Positions 56,113 to 64,000 of a stretch of DNA of 64,000 nucleotides are shown piece by piece. Position 1 is the first letter of the stretch. Each line of letters starts with the position of its first letter. This DNA is from Aurelia coerulea (Eukaryota; Cnidaria; Scyphozoa; Semaeostomeae; Ulmaridae): contig CM076947.1 of assembly GCA_039566865.1 (NCBI GenBank), forward strand, positions 18,291,501 to 18,355,500, in the 5' to 3' direction. The position numbers and the translations under genes are program-made. The notes under the pieces are model-generated. The model had not been told where the DNA came from. It made no database searches and worked only from the letters and a program-made list of their open reading frames with translations.

Positions 56113-56501
56113 ACTGTAGATTTCTGACATGGATTGGTACTGAGTTAGTTTGCTTCAAAGAAAAACAAAATAATTTCCGTGATCTTTGAATGCTGAACAC
56201 ACGTCCATTTCGTAAACATGATTTATTCTATAATTTTAAGTTTGCTCTATATATAATTTGATCCCTCTTCTTCAAGGTCTACTTCAACGTACCCGATGTC
56301 ACTTGTTTGTTAGTGTCACCAGAGTATGGCTTGTTAAACGCCCCACGCTTTTCTGATTTACCCGTTATATAAAATACATTGCAACAAGGAATCTTGTAAA
56401 AGGAATAACTTTCAATTGATATTGTATAAGCGTGGACAATGAACGACCTTTGCCATGTTACACTTGTGCGTATCAAAATGATTATGTTTTAATTTTTGCA
56501 G
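56113..56501. other. intron, no gene recognised
   Basis: The sequence between the hAT-like element and the 56502 exon. It has a normal pyrimidine-rich acceptor at its end and nothing else recognisable. Confidence 0.6.
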
Positions 56502-56600
56502 TAAAAAGTTTGGCAAAAAGATACACAATATCAATCGGCTGGATGATCTCATCCCATATATTAGACTTGGACAACTGGACATTCCCAAAGATGTCAGAGA
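56502..56600 (+). CDS. ARHGAP1: ARHGAP1-like RhoGAP, end of Sec14/CRAL-TRIO domain
   Basis: A 99-bp exon with acceptor TTTTAATTTTTGCAG (ending 56501) and donor GTGAGT (56601). AG+T gives Ser, then KKFGKKIHNINRLDDLIPYI and RLGQLDIPKDVR, leaving GA. It aligns with the FKFGQKI...LSEL....LEQLGIP segment of ARHGAP1 (family knowledge). Phases fit the preceding and following exons. Confidence 0.93.
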
Positions 56601-57030
56601 GTGAGTATCTGGTGCTCAACGTTGTTCATTCTGTCGTCGTTTTTGTTGTTGTTATTGTTGTTTGCGTTTGTTTATTTGTTTGTTTGCTAATTGTTTCTAG
56701 TATCCGAAAAGCATTAGTCACACCAAGAGGAGATGCTCAGTTCATTGACGAAGCGTATTCGTCCTTCTTCTCAAGGTGGTTAGCCATTCTATTAGCTGCT
56801 CATCTTTAATTTCTTTCAAGCAGTGATTATACCAAAGAAACATCATCAGTGACAGTATGAACTACCATTAAAGTAACGCCGAGGCTTAGACCCCCTTCAC
56901 TCATTTCATTTCATTTTATCGTTTTTACCCATGGTAGCCACTCAATAAGAATAATTGATTTACAGGGTGTCAATAAGAATAATTGATTTACAGGGGCCAT
57001 ACACGAGAACGGAAAGGACTTTTTCAAGGA
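56601..57030. other. intron, low-complexity GTT-rich stretch
   Basis: A GTTGTT/TTTGTTTG low-complexity tract occupies 56640-56695. A short direct duplication (AATAAGAATAATTGATTTACAGG) occurs at about 56945-56995. No gene is recognised. Confidence 0.55.
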
Positions 57031-57430
57031 GTGTTCACACCGTTCCCACGATCTATTAATTGCTAAACTTTGTGCGTATGGGTTTGATAAAAATTCTTTT
57101 GTTTATATTTACTCTTACCTCCTGCAACGTGAGCAATGTGCTAGAATTAACAATACTTATAATTGATTTCAAACCATTCCGTCAGGTGCTCCTCAAGGCT
57201 CTGCTTTAGGTTTCTAGGTTTCTTTTTTTTTCAACTTCTACATAAATGACCTTTTCCTATTTATAAGACAAGCAAGCAACAGCCATGCTGATAACAATAC
57301 CCTGGGCTTTTTTTCAAAGAATGTTCCAGATCTAGTAAAAGTTTTGGGAGATTAGACCAATGGTGCTTTGGATTGGCTTGCATACAATGAACTGATTGGA
57401 ATCCTGATAAATTTCATGCCATAATCACCG
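57030..57430 (+). pseudogene. CR1-like RT fragment (family 1), heavily decayed
   Basis: Across three frames one can follow HDLLIAKLCAYGFDKNSFVY, REQCARIN, a GAPQGSALG word, FFNFYINDLFLF, HADNNTLGFFSKN (YADD degraded) and LDWLAYNELI. It matches 6305-6650 of the 3-7 kb copy. It has many frame changes. Confidence 0.75.
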
Positions 57431-57870
57431 ATCTTACACCACTGGTATCAACATTAGAATCAAGGTAACTCTGTTTTCCGCTCCAGTAAACAGCGAGATG
57501 CCGCTTCGCAAAACCACTGTCCTCAGAAAACAATTAATTTCTCCAATATCATTCGTGCCATCAAAAAGCAATGAAAAGGATGTTGTTCAGTAAAATCTGG
57601 GCAATCGAAAGATGCATAAATCGCTCTATTTCCGTCAACGCTGGCTTCGCAAATCCTAGTTCAAATCTTTTTGTTGATTTCAGAAAAGTGGATTTATCTC
57701 CAAAACTATTCGAACAAGGTTCGATTTTTGTTCGTTCCATCTTTGGCTAGGTAGTTGATCTACGACTTTGCAAAGTCTGATTGAAAAGCTAGGATAGATT
57801 TCCTGTAGTCCAATTTTTATTTCTGTTTACTTTTCGACATCGAAAGGGAAAAGCGTTGGTCAACTATCCT
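57431..57870. other. no gene recognised
   Basis: Intronic stretch between two retroelement fragments, with no coding or repeat signal I can name. Confidence 0.5.
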
Positions 57871-57874
57871 ACTA

Positions 57875-59095
57875 TCCAGCTAATGATGGAGCGAAAAAAA
57901 TCGAAAATTTTTCGAGCAGTTGATGCAAGGACATCCCAGTTAATTTTGTCAACACATCCAGCCATCTTGTTCTTTGCCTGCCTGGTCTTCTTGTCCCCTC
58001 TACCCTCCCTAACATAATATTTTTCTCCATCACATTAGCTCGTATTGTATGTCCGAAGAAGGTCAGTGCTTGCTTTATAATCATGCCTTCTAATGAAATT
58101 ACTGGCTTTATTTCTTCTAACACAGACTTATTTGTTCTTCTTGCCGTCCATGGTATTCTCAGTATTCTACGCCAACACCATAGCTCAAACGCATCAATCT
58201 TCCTTCTTTCACTTTTCCTGATTGTCCAACTCTCACAACCGTACATCATTACAGGGAAAACTAATGCTTTCACTAGGCGCACTTTCGTATGCATTGATAT
58301 TTCTTTGTCTTTCATGACTCTATGAAGACCTGTCATCGCCGCCTTGCCCATGGCAATTCTTCTGATAATTTCTCCTGTACAACCTCCATCTCTTTCGATT
58401 TTAGCACCAAGGAATATGAAGTACTACGACTTCAACTGTTTCGTCCTCGTCCCCAATTATAACATCTTCCAGCTCACTTGATGTAACCTTTACTTTCGTT
58501 TTCTTAATGTTGATCCGAAGCCCAGCTTTCTCACTTTCTCGTTTCACCCTATTTAACAGCATTTTGAGACCTTCTTCTGTTTCAGCTAGTAGCTTGGTGT
58601 CATCTGCATATCAAAGGTTATTTACATTTCGACCGCCTATCCTAATTTCATGTTCATCTCTTCGAGACCAGCCATCCTCATTATATTTTCACTGTACAAG
58701 TTGAACAGATACGGAGATAAAATGCAGCCTTGCCTTACCCCTTTGTTGATTTTAAACCATTCTGTATTTCCGTACATAGTTCTTACTGTTGCCTCCTGAA
58801 CTGTGTACAACCCGCGTAGCAGAATTATCATGTGTTCTGGAATGCCCATCTTCCGTAAGCAATTCAGAAGGGCCTGGTGGTCCACGCAATCATATGATTT
58901 ACTTTAATCAATGAAGCACATATAAACATTCTTCTGGCATTCTCTGGTCGTTTCCATTAATCTCCTGATGTTTGCTATTTGGTCTCGTGTTCCTCTGTTT
59001 TTCCGGAATCCACCCTGCTCTTCAGCTATTTCTCGCTCTAAATATGGTTCTAGACGTTTCTGTATAACCTTTAGAATTAGTTTGCTTGCATGCAC
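57875..59095 (-). pseudogene. RTE-type reverse transcriptase fragment
   Basis: In minus-strand order: LEREIAEEQGGFRKNRGTRD (59095-58904), CFID then DHQALLNCLRKMGIPEHMI, NKGVRQGCILSPYLFNLYSE (58885-58637), a YADDTKLL-like block near 58610, then VRLVKALVFPVMMYGCESWT, IDAFELWCWRRILRIPW, ARRTNKSVL and FFGHTIRAN (58351-57872). The GVRQGCILSP and ESWT...AFE.WCWRR words are typical of RTE-clade elements. A stop interrupts the catalytic region near 58617 and a frameshift lies near 58,400. It is truncated at 59095, where a CR1 end begins. There is no endonuclease. Confidence 0.83.
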
Positions 59096-59097
59096 AA

Positions 59098-59315
59098 CAA
59101 GAGAAATTGTTCAGTTGTTTTCACATGCACGTAAACCGTACACTATACATGATATCATTATATTTACAAGCGCTGCATTTACAGGTAGGGCCAATCCATT
59201 GTTGTATTATGCTTTTGAAACTGTTGAGATTGTCAGCTGATTTTATTTCATTTGGCAAACAGTTCCAGATCTGAGGTTCCATGGCTTTAAGGCTCTTGGA
59301 ACCAAAAGTTACCTA
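59098..59315 (-). pseudogene. CR1-like RT C-terminal end (family 1), right piece of a split copy
   Basis: On the minus strand 59315-59100 reads VTFGSKSLKAMEPQIWNCLP, NEIKSADNLNSFKSIIQQWI and the Cys tail CKCSACK. This is the C-terminus of family 1, and is closer to that consensus than the 7.3 kb copy in the SADNLNSF stretch. The upstream part of the same reading continues at 61320-62830, on the far side of a TIR element. Confidence 0.8.
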
Positions 59316-59319
59316 ATTT

Positions 59320-61290
59320 AGGTCAATTTTGGAGCGTAGAATTCGAATTTCGATGTCTTTTTTGTGGGGGAGGAGCCGTTTTTGAGATATGGGGGTAAAT
59401 AACCCCAAAATTGAAGGAAAATGTGTTATTGTTAAGACTTTCGATGTACCTCTTGAAAAGTTTATTTTTAGCTCTAGAACATTTATAATACCCTCATCAA
59501 GCTCATAAAAGGTGTCTTTGAGGTTTCGGATCATTCTGCTGGGGATCATTCTGATATCACGTGGTTAGAAAGAGGCGATTTGATTGGCTGAGCACCGTGA
59601 AATTGGATGATTTCCGCGTGCTTCACCAACCAGTAAGGATTTGAACTGTATGTTGTCTGCACACTAGCACAACGATGATTTTTTCCGAAAATTTTTCACA
59701 AATTCGGCGAGGATAGAGCAACATTGGCGGTTTACTAAAAATGAACAATTCTTACTTTACTCATACTAAGTCGAATGTGATGCAAAACAACATGTTCAAA
59801 ATAAAGCAATAGAGTCAGACTATAGCATTTTCGCTTATTACTTTTTCCAGTTCATCCGAGCTATTAAAAAAGAAAAAATCACAGTCCATGGTCTTCATAC
59901 CTAATCGGCAGTTAAAGCAAGTGTGCAATGGTAAATAGGCTCCTCTATAAATAGAACAAAGAAAAAACGTAGACACACCATTGTCTCTTAGCAAGATAAA
60001 AATCTCATTCTTAGGCTACCCTTTGTTGCCATTGTGTGCATCTTAGATTTGAATGGGTTTTTTTTAGATTGTTCTGCTCTCTGCAAATGCAAGCTTTTAA
60101 CCTTGCACAAACCCTTTAACATCTGCATAAACAAAATCAACATCTTGGAGGTCTTTCACTCTCTCCTTTGCAAGGCCCAATGATTTTGCCCTTCTAGCTG
60201 TCAGATCTAGTTGAATTGCCTTATCTTTAGACTTTTTACGGGCACGGTACACAGCAGTTCTATATTTCCAAGAAACAAACTTGACAATCATGGTTTGCTC
60301 GAGTACACCAGATGTTTTATTTTTCGATTTTTTCCAACTCGACGCACCCTGCCAAGCATATCATCAGGGACCTTCACTCCAATTTCTTCAAACAGCTCCT
60401 TTACTTTGGTTTCACATTGCTCTGCATTTTTAGTATCAGATGTTGGTGGTATTCCATATTTTCGCAAGCAAGCTCTTCGGCTGTACTCTTCAGCGTCGTC
60501 AATTTTAATTTCAGTTTCTTCAAGTCGCCGCTCCAAGCCTGCGAATTGAGCATCATATACCGCAATTTTCCGTTCAAGAATTTCAATCTTGTTGCAAAGC
60601 GTTTTCATTGCTTTTTCAATTTCAGTTTGTATGTTCTCATTGATTTTCTTTTTGAGATTCTCCACTAATTCTGTGATATAATCTTTGTCAGGTAGCCCTG
60701 AGATAGCTTCAGCTATGATTTGTTTCAGTGTGACTTCATCCATGCCTCGTGCTTTTGCTGCCCTCGTTGAACGATAAACCATTCAGGTCGTACTCAGATT
60801 TAGGCCACCTCTTTCAAAACACTTTTCGCTGACTAACCATCTATTTTCAATTTGCCATTTCTTAATTTTGCGTCATGACGTTTCTTAAAGCATAATTCTT
60901 AATTTCTTGACTTATCATCCTCTTGAAACTTCTCCCAATCACGAGAAACGAAAATTTTCACAGAGCCACAACAAGCACGCCTGTCAGTGCGGCCATCTTG
61001 TGAAAACGTGTCTGCCTCCATTTGGGGGCAGAGTTACCCCCAGAATGATCCGAAGCCTCAAAAACACCTTTTATGAGCTTGATGGGACTATTATAAATGT
61101 TCTAGAGCTGAAAATAAACTTTTAAAGGGGTCCATCGAAAGTCTTAACAATAATACATTTTTCTTCAGTTTTGGGGGCATTTACCCCCATATCTCAAAAA
61201 CAGCCCCTCTCCCATAAAAAGAACATCGAAATTCAAATTCTACACCCCAAAAATGACCAAAATCACTTGGTCTCGTAAATTACCTCCCTT
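59320..61290. mobile_element. 2-kb TIR element inserted in a CR1 copy
   Basis: The arms at about 59320-59550 and 61033-61262 are inverted repeats of about 230 bp. GTTTTTGAGATATGGGGGTA pairs with TACCCCCATATCTCAAAAAC, and GAGCTCATAAAAGGTGT-type words with ACACCTTTTATGAGCTTGAT. The arms are about 85% identical by eye. The insertion splits a minus-strand CR1 RT gene and removes about 35 codons of it. The interior carries a minus-strand ORF1-like pseudogene. I could not fix the exact ends or a duplication; a C-run follows at 61300. Confidence 0.7.
60097..60782 (-). pseudogene. retrotransposon ORF1-like protein (coiled coil plus RRM-like part)
   Basis: The 164-codon frame 60782-60288 begins MVYRSTRAAKARGMDEVTLK and has a long heptad-rich helix (ELVENLKKKINENIQTEIEK, KIEILERKIAVYDAQFAGLE). 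It then has EEYSRRACLRKYGIPP, the EYSRR.CLR..GIP word typical of ORF1 proteins of L1/Tx1- and CR1-related elements, and VGVKVPDDMLGRVRRVG-like sequence. After a frame change near 60290 it continues as IVKFVSWKYRTAVYRARKKS to a stop at 60097. It resembles an RNA chaperone ORF1p. It lies wholly inside the TIR element, with no RT beside it. Confidence 0.7.
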
Positions 61291-61319
61291 GGTGGTACTA
61301 CCCCCCCCCCCCCTTCTTC

Positions 61320-62830
61320 TGCTACCGGACAAATGGATTCAAGTTTTTTATTGTCTTAAATATTTCAACACAAAGCGTTCTCTGACGAGCAACTTGCATT
61401 GTGCATCTTTTTGACCTAAGAAGAAGATTATCATAGGAACTTTTATGATAATTGCACAGAACTCTTAGCGCACGTTCCTGTATTCTTTCAATTTTCTGAA
61501 CTGATTTTGAAGATGAAAAGTACCAAACTAAAGGACAGTGGGTAAAATTCGAATACACAAAACTTTGAACCAAAACTTCTCTTTCAGCAAAACGAATAAA
61601 TTACTTAAGTCGCTTAAGAACGTTTAGTTGTGCCGCAGCTTTTTTGCAAAGGTTTGATATGTGTGGGTCAAAGTTCAATTTGTAATCTAGTGCTACACCA
61701 AAGATTTTAACAGTCTCTTCAGATTTGATAGAATATCCTTGGAAATCAAGATTTGTGCCACAAGTGTTTGTCTGGTCTTTTTTTTAAGAAAAAGTGCGTG
61801 GAATTTGTTAGGGTTAGCAATAATTTCATTTTGGTCGAGCCAAGACAGAGCGCTTCACTTTCCAAAACCTTGACAAGATCCGGCAAGGACTTGGAAAAGA
61901 AAACTAGCATGTTGTCATCAGCATAATTGTACATAGATTCTTGCTTTATGAAGGAGGAAAGATCATTTATGTAGAAATTGAAAAGAATAGGACCTAACAC
62001 GGATCCTTGGAGTACTCCTGAAACAATTTCTTGAGAGGAACTGTAGACATTAGTTATCGAGATACTCTGCTTCCTTTTTTAAGATAGGCATAGACAAGAA
62101 CCAATGCATTTTTATCAAAGCCACATGCATGAAGTTTGGCTATTATCAAATCGTGCGGGATGCAATCAAAAGCCTTTAACAGATCCATTCAGACGGACCC
62201 GACAATACAACTATTATCAAGCTTAGATTTCCATTCTTCTACAAGTTTAATTAAAACATGCTGTGTACTGTAGGCTGTTATATAAGCTGCAATAAAGGTC
62301 GAAAGGGTGTTATCAAGGAAGGGGCTGAGGTATTCCTTTAGAATTTTTTCAAAGATTTTGGAAAAAGGGTCAAGTACACTGACTGGAGGATAATTCCTCT
62401 CCTAAGTACGAACGGGTTTACCTTTGTCTAAAGGGCAGACTGCGGCAGTTTTGCACTCTGGGGAAATCTGAAATTCCGAATGCTGTAATTGATGGCGTTG
62501 GTAAGAGGGACAGTCAAATCATCGCTAGCCAGAGAAACAAATTTTGGTGGAATTTGATCAACCCCTGTTGATTTACTGCCATCGAGCATTCTCAATTGGA
62601 TCAATGCATCTCTAGCAGTAACCTCATTGAAAGAAAATGATTCAAAAGAATGTTCAGGGTCTAAAACTATAGCTAGAATACTCGGATGGTCCTTATATTT
62701 ATCGAGAATTAACTTGACAATTTCTCGATCATCATCAATCGAATTCGTATCTGCAATGCTGGCAGGTTTCTTACCAGAAGTATTTTCGATGATATTTATG
62801 TAATAATCGTTAAAGATCTCGCATAGATAG
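61320..62830 (-). pseudogene. CR1-like reverse transcriptase (family 1), decayed left piece of a split copy
   Basis: Minus-strand pieces of a family-1 RT in order: a GKKPASIADTNS-like N-terminal area (62790-62740), a PPKFVSLASDDLTVPLTNAI-like segment (about 62560-62500), KGKPVRT then PISVLDPFSKIFEK-like words (about 62410-62340), and MLGPILFNFYINDLSSFIKQ with YNYADDN (62000-61900). Then come QSFVYSNFTHCPLVWYFSSS, RIQERALRVLCNYH and CVEIFKTIKNLNPFVR (61573-61322). It has many stops and frame changes. The C-terminus is displaced to 59098-59315 by the TIR element. Confidence 0.8.
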
Positions 62831-62852
62831 CCTACTTATTTATAATGCTCTA

Positions 62853-63015
62853 TTTTAAGTATCTGTATTCATTGGAATATCAATTATATGTATGTGCAGC
62901 ATTTTGTAGTTGTTATCCTAGTTGCATGTCTTTATATGATGGCCATGGTGCTGCCACTGTCTTTTGCTGCTCATGGTATCGCCCCAGTAGTGTTGCATAG
63001 CAATTAGTAGAATGG
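62853..63015 (+). repeat. dispersed repeat, copy 2 (partner at 9.83 kb)
   Basis: AAGTATCTGTATTCATTGG through GATGGCCATGGTGCTGCCAC and TTGCTGCTCATGGTATCGCC to TAGCAATTAGTAGAATG, in the same orientation as the copy at 9827-10010. It also lies next to the truncated 5' side of an antisense CR1 fragment. Confidence 0.7.
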
Positions 63016-63596
63016 GATCCCCCTGAATAAGTTATTCACCTAAGGGAGGGGAGGATTGTTCATCCTTCCAAGAGGATACCACGTGCTAAAGCGTGTTCAA
63101 GTCATTGCTGAAAGGCCCGCTGAAAGGTAAAAATGTTAGGGAAATTTGCTAGTGATATTAGCACATTTTTACGGTTTCTCGAAGGTATACTGATCTTGAG
63201 AAAATCCATTGTAAAATCTGAATGAAGTGACTGATTTCAGCCAGGACTAATTTTGAAAATGATTGAGCATGTTAGCTATTCAATGAGATATTACATAATA
63301 TTTTTGCTTATATATTTAGGGAGAAATAACCTTGCAAACGCCAAACTTTATCCCCTTATTCACCCGCTAGGAACAGAAATAATTGCAAGTTTATCAAAAA
63401 AGAACTACGACTTTCGTCCTTGCTCGCTTATTCAAGTTAAAATCTTACCTCCAGCCAATACATGAATAATTCATTTCTAGCACAACATGAAATGAGTTTC
63501 GCTAAGTGTGTTAGTTCTTCAGTATCCGTCGATGCTCAGAAAGATGATTAGGCGTATATTACTGTATCATTATATTGTTGAACGTATCATTTTTTT
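63016..63596. other. intron, no gene recognised
   Basis: Short frames only. A 70-codon plus-strand frame at 63253-63465 has a hydrophobic start but no motif or support. Confidence 0.5.
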
Positions 63597-63655
63597 GTTG
63601 AAAACCCCCTTGAAATCTGCTTAAGGGGCAACCCTCCTTAAAAGAATATAGATGG
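63597..63655 (+). repeat. orphan 3' terminus of a family-2 CR1
   Basis: GTTGAAAACCCCCTTGAAATC with GGGGCAACCCTCCTTAAAAG matches the 3' end of the 28-31.8 kb element at 31711-31760. No coding part precedes it, so this is an extremely 5'-truncated insertion, 80 bp before the last exon seen here. Confidence 0.65.
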
Positions 63656-63734
63656 GAAATTAATATGACATATGATTATTGCGCAGATGCTGAAATCAAA
63701 TTGGAAATTTTGTCAAATTACAATCTCATTTCAG

Positions 63735-63851
63735 CCATGATGAACTATTGATCGCAAAATCGAAAGCAAAGCCGACCACCTCGATGACATCATCTTTCTA
63801 CGTTCCACCAGAAATTCCAAAAACTCAACAGTTTGGTGTCACTTTGAAAAC
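63735..63851 (+). CDS. ARHGAP1: ARHGAP1-like RhoGAP, linker exon before the RhoGAP domain
   Basis: A 117-bp exon with acceptor TACAATCTCATTTCAG and donor GTAAGT (63852). GA+C gives Asp, then HDELLIAKSKAKPTTSMTSS, FYVPPEIPKTQQ and FGVTLK, leaving AC. In ARHGAP1 this is the Pro-rich linker, ending in QFGVSL immediately before the RhoGAP catalytic domain (family knowledge). The arginine-finger domain itself must lie beyond the right edge of the window. Confidence 0.92.
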
Positions 63852-64000
63852 GTAAGTTGTTGCGTATTGAATATGTGGAAAATAGCCACGACTGAAGGAG
63901 TTGGAGTTTATTCATACTTCAATGAAATGAGTCTGACTCCTATCATACTTGGGTTTGTTTGAGGTCCTTGAAACTTCAGCTATGTTCTTAGCAACCACCA

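Overview
This is intron-rich animal DNA, AT-rich with no bacterial features. It is crowded with CR1-like and RTE-like non-LTR retrotransposons, one BEL/Pao LTR retrotransposon, and several DNA-transposon and MITE families whose target-site duplications can be read directly. The mix (CR1-type ORF1 with an SGNH-esterase domain, BEL/Pao, piggyBac, hAT-like, Harbinger-like and mariner-like MITEs, an alpha-kinase fragment) suits an invertebrate, most likely a cnidarian. The phylum is an inference, not proven here.

The one clear host gene is easy to miss because its exons are short. On the + strand, six exons (10200-10370, 38236-38323, 50173-50304, 50957-51043, 56502-56600, 63735-63851) have AG/GT borders and phases that join without a break. 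The joined protein of about 230 residues matches the N-terminal Sec14/CRAL-TRIO half of a p50RhoGAP (ARHGAP1/ARHGAP8-type Rho GTPase-activating protein). The start codon and the RhoGAP domain lie outside the recognised part. Nearly everything else between 10 and 64 kb sits in introns of this gene, the longest being 27.9 kb.

Layout. 0-10 kb, upstream of the first recognised exon: a TA-flanked MITE, a poly(A) retrocopy with a 13-bp duplication, a CR1 3' end, a near full-length but broken CR1-like element (3.2-7.9 kb, +), and an antisense CR1 fragment (7.9-9.8 kb). Intron 10.4-38.2 kb: an intact BEL/Pao element with nearly identical LTRs (11571-18147) inside a broken CR1 copy, further CR1 pieces, an inverted-repeat element (23.7-25.4 kb), a piggyBac transposase pseudogene (26.1-27.6 kb), a second long CR1 element (27.6-31.8 kb), a mariner-like MITE (31.8-32.8 kb), a hAT-like inverted-repeat element holding a Harbinger-like MITE (33.4-34.4 kb), and a 2.8-kb TIR element carrying an alpha-kinase pseudogene (34.4-37.2 kb). 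Intron 38.3-50.2 kb: a third CR1-type element with a degenerate 2A-like motif (41.3-45.0 kb) and a piggyBac-type MITE with a mariner-type MITE nested in it (47.8-49.2 kb). Introns 51.0-63.7 kb: a (CAT)n tract, a HIRAN-like ORF on the minus strand, a second longer hAT-like copy (54.1-56.1 kb), an RTE fragment, and a CR1 copy split by a TIR element (59.1-62.8 kb).

The mobile elements do not form a pathway together. What they offer is a readable insertion history: nested copies, empty sites visible in paralogues, and deletions at insertion points. No tRNA, rRNA, CRISPR array or prokaryotic operon was seen.
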